This document shows, one piece after another, positions 1-8,187 of a stretch of 33,636 nucleotides of DNA. Position 1 is the stretch's first letter. Each line of letters starts with the position of its first letter. Under the pieces are notes generated by a model, which saw only the letters and a list, made by a program, of their open reading frames with translations, had not been told where the DNA came from and did no database searches. Position numbers and translations under genes: made by a program. The DNA comes from Actinomycetota bacterium (lineage in GTDB: Bacteria; Actinomycetota; Actinomycetes; Mycobacteriales; JACQDL01), in NCBI GenBank assembly GCA_016201065.1, contig JACQDL010000050.1:1-33636 (forward strand), written 5' to 3'.

Positions 1-475
1 CCCTCAGGCGAGGGCAGGTGATCCGACGGAAGCACGAGAAGGCCCAGTGGCTCAGTTCAAACGAGAACGGCGGCGCAGCCGCCACGAGTACATCGGCTCA
101 ACCGCGCAAGCCTGACGGCTCCCAAGCACGCTCATATGCATGCGGGCACGTCCACCTGTTCGCGGGCCGCCGGCAGGAGACGCGCCAGGGCGCACTGGTA
201 ACGCCGCGAACTTCGCTGCGGATCGCCAGCAGTCGCGGGCTACAGGCCGCGCTGGGACAGCTCGCCGGCCAGATGGCCGCGCACCTGCGGGATCATCTGG
301 CAACCCTGGGTCCGGCGCCGGCCACGCGGCCATGGCCGTCCTGGACCACTACCTCACTGCCGTTCTTGATCAACCGAACGGCGGACCCGACGACGTGACC
401 GGACCGACCGCGACGTGAACCCGGCTGGCACTGGAGCCCGGCCGCGCACTGGCGCCGTGGGGTCGAGGTCCGGAG
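1..475. other. No recognisable gene
   Basis: Open frames exist on both strands, but their translations are Arg/Pro/Gly-rich and match no family I recognise. The minus-strand frames that run into the pentapeptide gene are shadows of it. A short minus-strand tail ending in a run like MIPQVRGHLAGELSQRGL near 230-300 could be the end of a lost gene, but this is only an impression. Confidence 0.4.
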
Positions 476-1126
476 TCAGGTTTGGACGGTGACACCGGCG
501 GAGTGGGCGAACCACGGCGCCAGTTCGTACAGCTGCGTCTGGGTGATGGTGGCACCCCGGAGGGCGTCGATCCCGTCGTCGATCTCCAGTGCGGTGGCCT
601 GGGTGAGGTCGACGTTCGTCATCTGGGCCTTCGCGAACCGAATCGGTCCGAGCCGAGATCCGGGGAAGCTGACGTTGGTGAGGGACGCTCCGGCGAGGTC
701 GACGTCGCGCAGTTGGCAGTCGGTGAAGCGGACGTCGGTGATGGTTGCCCCGCGCAGGTTGACCGAGTCGAGTTTGCAGCCGTGGAATGTCACCTGGCGC
801 AGGATGCTGGAGTGCATCTCGACCCCGACGATCGCGGTGGAGATCAGTTCGGCGTCCACCCAGTCGGTTTCCACCAGGCTGGTGCCCGCCCAGCGGACGG
901 CCCGCAGCCACACGTCGTTGAATCGCGCGCCGCGCATGCTTCCCCTGGTGAACGTCACCGCGGAGAATGCGGTCTCCAGGAACCGGGAGGTGCCGGCGTT
1001 GACGTCCTCGATCGTGGCGGCGTCAACGTGCGCGCCGTCGTGGACGGCGCCGGGGATGATCCGGCCGGTGAACGGTTCGAGGTACGGCGCGTAGGGCAGG
1101 TCGGTCAGCTCACGTGGTAGAGGCAC
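476..1126 (-). CDS. Pentapeptide-repeat protein
   Basis: A 216-residue protein rich in A(D/N)LxX-type pentads, for example SVNLRGATITDVRFTDCQLRDV and DVDLAGASLTNVSF read as successive five-residue steps. These normally fold into a right-handed quadrilateral beta-helix. The cellular role is unknown; some family members mimic DNA and protect gyrase, but nothing here shows that. The frame is open much further upstream, but that part is low-complexity Pro/Ser/Arg sequence opposite the esterase. I chose the GTG at 1124-1126 because GGAG lies about 9 bases before it and VPLPRELTD begins the sensible protein. Its first 17 bases overlap the end of the carboxylesterase gene, suggesting cotranscription from the TetR gene. 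Confidence 0.8.
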   Translation of the reverse strand: MPLPRELTDLPYAPYLEPFTGRIIPGAVHDGAHVDAATIEDVNAGTSRFLETAFSAVTFTRGSMRGARFNDVWLRAVRWAGTSLVETDWVDAELISTAIVGVEMHSSILRQVTFHGCKLDSVNLRGATITDVRFTDCQLRDVDLAGASLTNVSFPGSRLGPIRFAKAQMTNVDLTQATALEIDDGIDALRGATITQTQLYELAPWFAHSAGVTVQT

Positions 1127-2579
1127 GGGGGTGGCTCCTGGATGTGATCGTGGGGCGGGCGTGGTTCTGCCAGATGTGGCGGGAGCCGGCGAGGGGGTCG
1201 TCGGCGTCGCGGGGGGTGGTGTCCCAGATCCGGGTCCGGTGGTGGGTGGGGTCGAAGCGGGGCCAGCCCGGGTCGCCGGTGGCGGCGAAGCCGGTCCACG
1301 CGCGCCGGATCTGCCCGGACAGCGACCCGAAGCCGGCTGGTGGTGGCGAGCCGAGGAAGCGGGCGGCGTACCGGGTGGTGCCGGTGTCGAACACGAACGG
1401 GACGTCGATCCCGTGCCCGGCTCCGAGTGTGGGTCCTGGCCAGGCGAAGTCGTACAGCCACGTCCGGCCACCCGCGCCGGCATGTGCCTGTGCGACCCGG
1501 AGTGTCGGCATGCGGACCAGCGCGTCGGACAGCATCACGGTGAACAGGTCGGTGTCGCTGGTTCCGGGCGATGCCCGGCGGTAGGCGCCCGCCGCTTCCC
1601 GGGTCAGGCCGACGCTCTCGGCGACGACCGCCAGGTCGACGCCGGGCGGGGCCGGTGGACCCTGGCCCCGCCACTCCTCGTGGGTGAACCCGCAGATCAG
1701 GTCCACCCCCCGGCCGGCACCGGCCTGGAGCGCCTGCCAGGGCGGCCCGGTCACCAGGTCGCCGTCGACGACGGGCCCGAAGGCGGTGAACCCCGCGTCA
1801 CGGCCGCGCAGCGGCGCGTCCTGGACGGCGAGGATCGCCTCCGGAGGCAACCCGGCGAACCCGGCCACGGTCGGCGGTACGCCGGCGGCCCGCGCGATCG
1901 CCTCCGTGACCTCCTGGGCCTCGGTGGGGGAACGCTGCCCGGCGGGGATGCTCTGGGCGATCGCCCGGCGGAACAGCCCCGCGGCCGCCGGTGCCGCCAC
2001 CAGCAGCGCGATGGAGGCGGCACCGGCGGACTGGCCGAACACCGTCACGTTCCCGGGGTCACCGCCGAAGGCTGCGATGGTGGACCGGACCCATTCCAGG
2101 GCGGCGATCTGGTCACGCAGGCCCCGGTTGTCGGCAACACCCGGTAGGTGGCCGAAGCCCTCGAACCCGACCCGGTAGTTGACCGTGACCACCACGACCC
2201 TGGACCGGGCCAGGGCGGTGGCGTCGTACTGCGGCATGCTCGACGCGCCGTGCTTCCACAGCCCGCCATGGATCCACACCATGACCGGCAGGCCCGCCGC
2301 AGCGGGGTCCGGGGTCCACACGTTCAGGGTCAGGCAGTCCAGACCGTCCCCGGGCCGCCACGCTGCCGGCGCGCCCGGAGCGGGCGCCAACTGGGGCGGG
2401 GCGGACCCGAACGCGACGCAGTCCCGGATCCCGGTCCACGCCGCTACCGGCTCCGGTGGCCGGAAGCGCAGCGCCCCCTGCGGCGCCGCCGCATACGGCA
2501 CACCCTTGAACGCCATCACACCGCCCACATCCAGGCCCCGGACCCGACCCGGCCCCGTCCGCACCACGCTCCCCGTCAT
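1110..2579 (-). CDS. Type-B carboxylesterase (alpha/beta hydrolase)
   Basis: A 489-residue serine esterase of the carboxylesterase/cholinesterase family, which hydrolyses carboxylic esters. Visible landmarks are the early GVPYA motif (27-31), the oxyanion-hole HGG (104-106), the nucleophile elbow GQSAG with Ser184, a likely acid at Glu301 or Glu302 (FTHEEW), and the catalytic His389 in GHGIDVPFVF. The length matches bacterial members. No signal peptide is seen, so it is probably cytoplasmic. The ATG at 2577-2579 overlaps the TetR stop as ATGA, implying translational coupling. A GTG four codons upstream is possible but less likely. The adjacent TetR repressor probably controls it. Confidence 0.92.
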   Translation of the reverse strand: MTGSVVRTGPGRVRGLDVGGVMAFKGVPYAAAPQGALRFRPPEPVAAWTGIRDCVAFGSAPPQLAPAPGAPAAWRPGDGLDCLTLNVWTPDPAAAGLPVMVWIHGGLWKHGASSMPQYDATALARSRVVVVTVNYRVGFEGFGHLPGVADNRGLRDQIAALEWVRSTIAAFGGDPGNVTVFGQSAGAASIALLVAAPAAAGLFRRAIAQSIPAGQRSPTEAQEVTEAIARAAGVPPTVAGFAGLPPEAILAVQDAPLRGRDAGFTAFGPVVDGDLVTGPPWQALQAGAGRGVDLICGFTHEEWRGQGPPAPPGVDLAVVAESVGLTREAAGAYRRASPGTSDTDLFTVMLSDALVRMPTLRVAQAHAGAGGRTWLYDFAWPGPTLGAGHGIDVPFVFDTGTTRYAARFLGSPPPAGFGSLSGQIRRAWTGFAATGDPGWPRFDPTHHRTRIWDTTPRDADDPLAGSRHIWQNHARPTITSRSHPRASTT

Positions 2580-3214
2580 GGCTGCGACCACCCGGCGGCG
2601 CGTCCGGCATCACGATGACCGGCGGGTGTCTCGGCGTTGGATGGCGCGATCCCCGCGCGAACCAGGCGGAGGAGCAACGCGCGTCGTTCCCGCCACTCCC
2701 GCGGGTCCGTGCTCGCCTTCGTCAACCCGTCCGCGGCCGCGAGCAGCAGGACCACGATGTCCTGGGCGGTTGTGCCGGCGGTCGAGAACTGCACCTCGCC
2801 GGCCACCGAGGCTGCGTCCAGCGCTCCGGCCAGCCGGGCCACCAGGGCGGCATGGGCTTCCCCGACGATGTCCCCGGTCACCGCGATGCTGGCGTCGAGA
2901 AGTTCCCCGCCGTGGACGCTGGAGGTGATTTGCGCCATCAGGCCGCCGAAGTAGGCGGCCATCGCGGCGTCGATCCGGGAGACCACGTCACCCGGTGCCG
3001 CCAGGGCGGCGTCCACCTGGTCGAGCGCCCGGAAGTGTGCCCGTCGGGATCCCTCCCGGAAGAGGCCTTCCTTGCTGGGGAAATGCAGGTAGAGGGCGGC
3101 ACGGGACATCCCGGCGGCGCGGGCGATGTCCTGCATGGTGGTCTTGCCGTACCCGTACTGGCAGAAGACCGTGAGGGCCGCATCAAGGATGTGTCCGGTT
3201 CGCTCGTCCACCAC
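2576..3214 (-). CDS. TetR-family transcriptional regulator
   Basis: A 212-residue protein with an N-terminal TetR helix-turn-helix at about residues 10-55 (TTMQDIARAAGMSRAALYLHF, here quoted in part as GMSRAALYLHFPSKEGLF). A helical ligand-binding half follows. It starts with two consecutive GTG codons (3212-3214 is the first); the ribosome site is weak (GGGG). It is the first gene of a three-gene minus-strand cluster and ends in an ATGA overlap with the esterase, so it likely represses that cluster in response to a small ligand. Upstream, a TTGACG hexamer (minus strand, about 3242-3247) could be a -35 element. No clear palindromic operator was found. Confidence 0.9.
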   Translation of the reverse strand: MVDERTGHILDAALTVFCQYGYGKTTMQDIARAAGMSRAALYLHFPSKEGLFREGSRRAHFRALDQVDAALAAPGDVVSRIDAAMAAYFGGLMAQITSSVHGGELLDASIAVTGDIVGEAHAALVARLAGALDAASVAGEVQFSTAGTTAQDIVVLLLAAADGLTKASTDPREWRERRALLLRLVRAGIAPSNAETPAGHRDAGRAAGWSQP

Positions 3215-3411
3215 GCCCCAACCATGTCACCGCGAACGAATATCGTCAAGGAGTCCAGTTGGACGCATCATGCCATTTTGTCTAGCGGGTAGCCGGTGTG
3301 CGATGCGGGCCTGTCACCGTTCCGTCCCTGGCCGGTTCGGCCATCACCCACCGATGCGTAACCGCCGGCAGGAGCCATGGAGGTTCGGGGGCGGCGGTGC
3401 CGCAGGCGGCC

Positions 3412-4087
3412 TCAGACCGGTTGTCCTGGTCGTTGGGCCGCGGCGAAGATGCGCCGGAACGGGAGCACGGTGCCGAACTCCTGCGGCGGATAAGCGAGCC
3501 GCAGCCGCCTGCCGTACTCGGCCTCCAACTCCGCTCCCTCGGCGGCCGACAGCGCGGTCAACACCGGGCGCAGGCCGGTCCCGCGAGCGCGGAGAGTCCA
3601 GGACGTCGGCGAGTTCGGTGTGTGCGGGTGCGCGGAAGTTCGCCGGCACCTGGAACGCCAGCCACCCCGCGGGCCGCAGCCAGCGGGCCAGCCGGTCGAG
3701 CAGGTCCAGGTGCTCGGGAACCCACTGCAGGGTGGCGTTGCTGATGATGACATCCACCGGAGCCTCGGGCGTCCAGTCACGCAGGTCGCCCAGCCTGAAG
3801 GCGACAGTACCCCGGTCGGCCCGGACGTCGGCGGTGTCGGTCCAGGCTTCGCCGGGCTGTCCGTCAGGCCGGACCTGGGCGCGCCTGATCATTTCCGGGG
3901 AAGCGTCGAGGCCTTCCACCCGGGCCCTGGGCCACCGGGCGGCGAGCGTACGGGTGAGGTTTCCCGGTCCGCAGCCGAGATCGACGATCACCGCCGGGTC
4001 GTCGGCGGCCACCTGGGCGATCAGGTCCTGGAATGGGCGGCCGCGGTCATCAGCGAACCTCAAGTACTGATCGGGGTCCCAGCGCAC
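3412..4087 (-). pseudogene. tam: Trans-aconitate 2-methyltransferase, internally deleted
   Basis: The first ~185 residues read as a normal class I SAM methyltransferase of the Tam type. The start [11 protein letters not shown] (GTG at 4085-4087, GAGGAGG about 10 bases upstream) and the SAM loop [12 protein letters not shown] are typical, followed by [10 protein letters not shown] and [10 protein letters not shown]. After LADVLDSPR the sequence jumps directly to the family's C-terminal block [11 protein letters not shown], with [20 protein letters not shown] following, but in another frame. By comparison with intact Tam proteins about 80 residues are missing, and the loss is not a multiple of three. 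The original frame runs on as nonsense to 3344. Function is presumably lost. Confidence 0.8.
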
Positions 4088-4381
4088 CGGACCTGACCTC
4101 CTCGTGGACCGTCCGGCGCCGGCCGGGCGGATGGTGCCGGGGCGGCCAGGATATCGAGGCGCCAGGTGACTCGCGTGCCGGCCTGCGAGAGCTCCAGCGT
4201 TGCACGTGGGGAGCCAGCGCGGGATCCATGATTCATCGCGTTCGGGTGCTGAACGGCGCGGATTGGCGACGGGCTCCCGCCTCGGAGCGCCGACCCCGAA
4301 CTTGATCGGACCGAGGATGGGAGATCTGGCGGGGATGGCGGTGGCCATGGACGTCGCACGTCACCTGACGGGTGACGTGGA
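4088..4381. other. No intact gene; possible SRPBCC scrap
   Basis: No credible complete frame is present. On the minus strand around 4147-4230 a short stretch reads [16 protein letters not shown], which resembles the C-terminal strand of SRPBCC/polyketide-cyclase proteins ([12 protein letters not shown] type). It is too short to annotate as a gene. It fits the pattern of gene remnants in this part of the window. Confidence 0.3.
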
Positions 4382-4741
4382 GTGGCTCCGGCCGGCGTCA
4401 GCGAGATCCTGATCCGTGGGTCACGCCGACCGTGCCGGAGGGCGCGGTGTTCGTGGGGATCGCCCGCTCCGACGCGGTGGCCGGGGACCGGCACCCAGAC
4501 GCTGACCTGGCCGGTGCAGTCCGGGACCTGGACGTTCGTGGTGATGAACACCGACGGCGGATCCGGTATCGCGGTCCGGGCCGACGCGGCAGCGACCGTG
4601 CCGGCGCTCGGCTGGCTGTCCGCGACGCTGCTGGTGGCCGGGTTGGTGCTGCTCGCGGCCGGCACCGTGGTGATCGTGCTCGCGGTCACCCCATCGATCC
4701 GGGCCAGGTCCGGGGTGGTCGCGGCACCCACCGGCACCTGA
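4382..4741 (+). pseudogene. Remnant of an actinobacterial membrane protein
   Basis: A piece like VSEILIRGS is followed in another frame by EGAVFVGIARSDAVAG, then back in the first frame by GTGTQTLTWPVQSGTW and FVVMNTDGGSGIAV. It ends in one long transmembrane helix (LGWLSATLLVAGLVLLAAGTVVIVLAV, here about residues 77-103). I recall these blocks, in this order, in ~250-residue actinobacterial proteins with a beta-rich exterior domain and a C-terminal helix. Here the start and the middle are gone and the frame shifts, so it looks like a decayed copy. The recognition is from memory and not certain. Confidence 0.55.
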
Positions 4742-4805
4742 TCATCCGGCCATCCCGGTCGATGCCAATGCCGCATCGATGCGTGCTACGGCATGCTACG
4801 GTTGG

Positions 4806-5066
4806 GTGGTGGAATCGGTGAGCCAGCGTGAGATGCGCAACAACTCCGGCGAATTGCTGCGGCGTGTCGCTGAGGGGGAGTCGGTGTTGATCACGAATGG
4901 GGGAGTGCCTGCTGCGGTGATGGTCCCGGCGGGCAGCGACCGGCGCACGCGCCTGATCGCGGCCGGCCTGCTGCGGACCGGGACGGGCCTGGATCTTGGT
5001 GCGCTGCCGACACCGGTGCGGTCCGTCCGGCCCAGTGACGACCTCCTTGCGGAGGACCGCGGCTGA
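4806..5066 (+). CDS. Phd/YefM-family antitoxin
   Basis: About 86 residues with the Phd/YefM N-terminal DNA-binding fold: VSQREMRNNSGELLRRVAEG, then ESVLITNGGVPAAVMVP. The C-terminal half (DLGALPTPVRSVRPSDDLLAEDRG region) is the flexible toxin-binding tail. The start is uncertain among GTG codons at 4806, 4809 and 4818, and no strong ribosome site separates them. It lies 46 bases upstream of a PIN-domain toxin gene in the same direction, the normal antitoxin-first order. Antitoxins of this kind usually repress their own operon. Confidence 0.88.
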   Translation: MVESVSQREMRNNSGELLRRVAEGESVLITNGGVPAAVMVPAGSDRRTRLIAAGLLRTGTGLDLGALPTPVRSVRPSDDLLAEDRG

Positions 5067-5112
5067 TGCCTCGGTGTCACGATGCCCTCGGTGGCGGTCG
5101 GGTGGGGGTCCG

Positions 5113-5523
5113 GTGACGTACGCGGACACCTCCGCACTGGCGAAGCTGTTGATCGCAGAGGCTGAGACCGCCGCGCTCGGCGCGTATCTGGCTGCCGCCC
5201 CCGACCGGACGACCTCCAGCGAGTTGACGATCGCGGAGCTGACCCGGACGGTGACCAGGGCGGGCGTGGACGCAGCCTCCGCGGGGCTGCTGTTGCGGCA
5301 GATCGATCTGCTTGCCGTCGATGAGGCCGGCCTGTGGCGTGCCGGTCGCCTTCCCTCACCGCCCGGGACGTTCCTGCGCACCGCTGACGCGATCCATCTG
5401 ATCGCGGCAATGGAGCTGGCGGAGACCGACTTCCTCACCTACGACCGCCGGCAGGCCCAAGCCGCCGGGGCCCGTGGCTTCACCGTCGTCGCCCCCGGAC
5501 GACCGGAGGGCTGGTATCGATAG
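5113..5523 (+). CDS. vapC: VapC-like PIN-domain toxin
   Basis: A 136-residue PIN-domain ribonuclease. The GTG at 5113 gives the classic start VTYADTSALAKLL with the first metal-binding Asp. Further conserved acids appear in SSELTIAELTRTV, in RTADAIHLIAAMELAETD and in LTYDRRQAQAA. The frame is open upstream but that segment is nonsense over the antitoxin end. Family members cleave RNA (tRNA or rRNA) when the antitoxin is lost. The acidic residues expected for activity appear intact, so the pair is probably functional. It sits among decayed genes, where addiction modules often persist. Confidence 0.88.
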   Translation: MTYADTSALAKLLIAEAETAALGAYLAAAPDRTTSSELTIAELTRTVTRAGVDAASAGLLLRQIDLLAVDEAGLWRAGRLPSPPGTFLRTADAIHLIAAMELAETDFLTYDRRQAQAAGARGFTVVAPGRPEGWYR

Positions 5524-5615
5524 CTCAGCCACCAGCCGCAACCCACCTACCGGCCGTCACAGCAGAAGGTGCGGGCCCCGGCGAACCGCGACCCGCACGC
5601 TGGTGGAGCAATGAA

Positions 5616-5640
5616 GGTGCGTCCGAGGGGAACTTGAACC
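5616..5640 (-). other. tRNA 3'-end-like fragment
   Basis: Read on the minus strand this contains GGTTCAAGTTCCCC followed by TCGGACGCACC, which resembles the T-loop and acceptor 3' strand of an actinobacterial tRNA ending in CC. The 5' side does not pair as a T-stem should, and no D-arm or anticodon arm lies upstream, so there is no whole tRNA. It could be a relic left by an element that integrated in a tRNA gene, or chance. Confidence 0.3.
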
Positions 5641-5659
5641 AAGATGCCCACGCCGGCAC

Positions 5660-5697
5660 ATCGCGTTGACCTGTGAATATCGCGTTGACCTGTGAAT
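5660..5697. repeat. Perfect tandem duplication, 2 x 19 bp
   Basis: The 19-mer ATCGCGTTGACCTGTGAAT occurs twice with no gap (5660-5678 and 5679-5697). Each copy contains TTGACC, so it could duplicate a promoter element or a binding site, but no -10 box was confirmed. Confidence 0.95.
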
Positions 5698-5848
5698 TCA
5701 GTGACGGTGTGGGCGTGCGGCCCCACCACGCTGCCGAAGACCTCACCCGCACCCTGTCCGAAATCCCCGGGGCACCTCACCTCGTGGGTAGGGTGCGCGC
5801 GGCTCGGCGCAGCAACGGACTGGTCGAGGATGAGCGGAGGAGGAGCCA

Positions 5849-6778
5849 GTGCTGCACCTGAGGGTCATCGCGGTGGTGGAGCGGGCCGACGCGGTGCTGG
5901 AGGTGTTCGACGGCAGCCCGGCCGTCACGGGTGTGATCGTGTTGCCCGGTGCCGCGCGCGAGCCGGCCGGGGACGTGATCCTCTGCGACGTCGCCCGCGA
6001 GGGCGCGAACGAGGTGTTGGAGCGGTTGCGCGGGTTGGGGATCGACCAGTCCGGTTCGATCGCCATCGAGGACGTCGCCGTGACCTTGTCCGCCTCGGCC
6101 GAGCGCGCCGCACAGCGGGCGCCTGGCCTGGGCGTGGACGCGGTCGTCTGGGAGGAAATCGAGCACAAGACCGGTCAGGAGACCCGACTGTCGGCCACTT
6201 TCCTGGTGTTGTTGACCGTCGCGACGATCATCGCGGCGATCGGCGTCCTGCTGGACCAACCGATTCTTGTCGTCGGTGCCATGGTCGTCGGGCCCGAGTT
6301 CGGGCCGCTCGCCGCGATCTGTGTGGGGCTGATCCAACGGCGTACGGCGATGGTCGCCCGATCGGCGGTCGCCCTCCTCGTGGGCTTCCCGAGCGCGATG
6401 GCCGCGACGGCGTTGGCGACCTGGGCGCTCACCGGCATGGGTCTGGTCAGCAAGGCGATGTTGCTGTCCGAACGCCCGCTGACGGATTTCATCTGGCGCC
6501 CGGACGCGCTGTCGTGGGTCGTCGGATTCCTCGCTGGGATCGCCGGCATCCTGTCGGTCACCTCGGCCAGGTCCGGGGCACTTGTCGGTGTGTTGATCTC
6601 GGTGACGACGGTTCCGGCAGCGGCAAACGTCGCCGTCGCGGCGGCGTACCGGGTTCCGGCGGAGGCTGTGGGCTCCGCGGTCCAGTTGGCGGTCAACCTG
6701 GCTGCGATCATCACCGCAGGCGTCCTCACGCTCGCGGTCCAGCGGCTGTGGTGGTGGCGGATCAACGCCGACCGCTAG
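5849..6778 (+). CDS. DUF389 integral membrane protein
   Basis: A 309-residue protein of unknown function. Residues 1-105 form a soluble alpha/beta domain (LHLRVIAVVERADAVLEVF and VILCDVAREGANEVLERLR are typical). Residues ~115-300 form about six transmembrane helices with the family's TIIAAIGVLLDQPILVVGAM and VVGPEFGPLAA signatures. The GTG at 5849 is preceded by GGAGGAGG at a good distance. It appears intact, unlike its neighbours. The family's substrate is not known; its helical part resembles small transporters or channels. Confidence 0.9.
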   Translation: MLHLRVIAVVERADAVLEVFDGSPAVTGVIVLPGAAREPAGDVILCDVAREGANEVLERLRGLGIDQSGSIAIEDVAVTLSASAERAAQRAPGLGVDAVVWEEIEHKTGQETRLSATFLVLLTVATIIAAIGVLLDQPILVVGAMVVGPEFGPLAAICVGLIQRRTAMVARSAVALLVGFPSAMAATALATWALTGMGLVSKAMLLSERPLTDFIWRPDALSWVVGFLAGIAGILSVTSARSGALVGVLISVTTVPAAANVAVAAAYRVPAEAVGSAVQLAVNLAAIITAGVLTLAVQRLWWWRINADR

Positions 6779-6819
6779 CAGGAGGTGCTGGGGAGCGCCG
6801 TACGACTGAGGTCAGCGCT

Positions 6820-7327
6820 GCGGGCGGCCCCAGCACCCCGCCCGACCCGACGCCGACGGGTCCGCCTGCGGCGTCGCCGGGCTGGATCAACATCGCCTCC
6901 ACGGTCGACTGCGAGGCTGCGATCGTCACCGCCATCGTCACCAACCACCACGACGTGCCGGTGACGGTTGTGGCGACGCCCAGCGGGGCGTCGATCTCTG
7001 TTGCGGCGCACGTGGTCGAGACCTGGCTGCTGGACAAGCCACACAGGGATGTGGGCGATCACGCTGCGCCTGCCGTGTGAGCTGGTCGGGATGGCGGGCC
7101 CCTCCTCGAAGCGGGGGCTGGTCCCGCACGCGGACGGCACCGCGGGCACCGTGCCGGTGAACCGGATCGGGCTGGTCGTCGAGACCGGCACCGGAGCCGG
7201 CACCACGCAGCTGGAGACCACCGGCATCGGCTGGGAGCCGTGGCAGCGGGTCTACTACCGGGAGCGGGTCAAGGCGGGGGTTCAGCAGCTCGTCTACGCC
7301 TTCGGCCGGGGCGCCGCGGTGCGGTGA
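6820..7327 (+). pseudogene. Unrecognised frameshifted remnant
   Basis: Two adjacent frames look protein-like. The first reads GWINIASTVDCEAAIVTAIV, then NHHDVPVTVVATPSG and VETWLLDKPHRD, and stops at 7080. The second, offset frame continues with WAITLRLPCELVGMAGP and RIGLVVETGTGAGTTQLETT, and ends at 7327 with VQQLVYAFGRGAAVR. The first frame has no start codon between its first sensible residues and the DUF389 stop. The simplest reading is a 5'-truncated gene with a frameshift near 7045. I do not recognise the family. An ATG at 7047 could give a free-standing 93-residue product instead. Confidence 0.35.
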
Positions 7328-7334
7328 GGGCGGG

Positions 7335-7717
7335 TCACGTCGTCGGCGTGACCTGGCTCGGCGGAACGCCGGTCGCGACCGGGTGGGTCGGGTCGTGGCT
7401 GTACTGCGACCACGAGCCGGGGTAGAGCCGGCCGGGTCCGAGGCCGGCGCGCGGGGCGATCAGCTCCTGTTCGCCCCGGTAGCGCTCCCCGTCGCGGGCG
7501 TCGAGCAGCACCGTGGCCTGGTCGGTGGCGCGCAGCATCCACACCAGCCTGGCCGCGGCCGGCGTCGTCGTAGCCGAGCACGACCGTGTCGTCGCCGATG
7601 CCCAGCTGCGCCATGCCCTCGGCGAACAGCTGCGGGTCGGGCAGCGGGTGGCGCCCCTCCGCCGGGCCGGCCGGGCCGGCCAGCCACCGGTCGAGGTCGA
7701 CGAACACTGCTGCCGCC
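7335..7717 (-). pseudogene. sseA: Two-domain thiosulfate sulfurtransferase, collapsed
   Basis: The gene once encoded a two-domain (SseA-type) rhodanese of about 280 residues. From 7717 one frame reads FVDLDRWLAGPAGPAEGRHP, then PLPDPQLFAEGMAQLGIGDD and TVVLGYDDAG, which is domain 1. Near 7570 the sense moves to another frame: ARLVWMLRATDQATVLLDAR, DGERYRGEQELI, then the family's C-terminal signature RLYPGSWSQYSHDPTHPVATG. Everything between the start of domain 2 and that tail is missing, including the catalytic Cys loop, and the N-terminus before GAVFVDLD is also gone. It cannot be an active sulfurtransferase. Confidence 0.75.
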
Positions 7718-7800
7718 ACCACGCGAGGTCCAGCACAGCCGGGATCACCCCCGCGACCTACCGAACGGGAAGGCTGCCGGCGACGCGGTGGCGGTGACCG

Positions 7801-7824
7801 TGGCCGTGGCCGTGGCCGTGGCCG
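7801..7824. repeat. Hexamer repeat, TGGCCG x 4
   Basis: Four perfect consecutive copies of TGGCCG lie in the gap between the rhodanese remnant and the XRE remnant. The period of six keeps reading frame, but no convincing gene crosses it. Confidence 0.9.
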
Positions 7825-7898
7825 CTCCAGTTGCCTATCGTGTGCGGAGCGGGTCCGGCGGTGCGGCGCCCGGACCCGCCGCGAGAGCACGGGGGGCG

Positions 7899-8160
7899 AT
7901 GCAGGAAGCCACCCGTCGCGACTCCACCCTTCGTGTGGGCGCGGCGGCCCGTTCGGCGCGGTTGAGCCGTGGACTGAGCCTTGAGGTCGTCGCCGGTCTG
8001 GCTGGACACAGCAAGTCGTGGTTGAGCAAGGTGGAACGCGGGCTGTTGCCACTGGTTCAGCCGGCACGACATCGCTGCCCTCGCCGCCGCCGTGCAGATC
8101 TCGCCCACCGACCTGATCAACACGGTGTCGGGGGTGCTGCCGGAGGCCGGCCCGGCGAAC
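7899..8160 (+). pseudogene. XRE-type HTH regulator, frameshifted and truncated
   Basis: From the ATG at 7899 the frame reads LRVGAAARSARLSRGLSLEV, then VAGLAGHSKSWLSKVERGLLPL, a standard XRE helix-turn-helix. After LLPL the sense moves to the next frame as SRHDIAALAAAVQISPTDLI, the expected continuation. Removing one G near 8052-8054 would join the two parts. The rest of the typical ~400-residue regulator (sensor/TPR part) is absent; the shifted frame dissolves after VSGVLPEAG. It is therefore both frameshifted and C-terminally lost. Confidence 0.65.
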
Positions 8161-8187
8161 GCCGCTGGACCCCGCGGGCGGCTGGGT

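Larger units (their letters stand above)
5524..5848. other. Non-coding stretch between toxin and DUF389 genes
   Basis: No credible gene is present; two minus-strand frames here have no recognisable content. It holds a tRNA-3'-end-like fragment and a perfect 2 x 19-bp tandem repeat, both listed separately. The far end carries the GGAGGAGG ribosome site (5836-5843) of the next gene. Confidence 0.6.

Noticed and set aside
1131-2147. A 338-codon plus-strand frame opposite the carboxylesterase
   Set aside because: It is Gly/Pro/Arg-rich shadow sequence, while the minus strand carries the full esterase motifs.
5616-5640. A complete tRNA gene
   Set aside because: Only a T-loop and acceptor-like 3' part is seen. 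The T-stem does not pair and no D-arm or anticodon arm is present.
5692-7080. A 462-codon plus-strand open frame through the DUF389 gene
   Set aside because: Most of it is an out-of-frame shadow of the DUF389 gene. Only its last part, beyond 6820, looks protein-like and is reported as a remnant.
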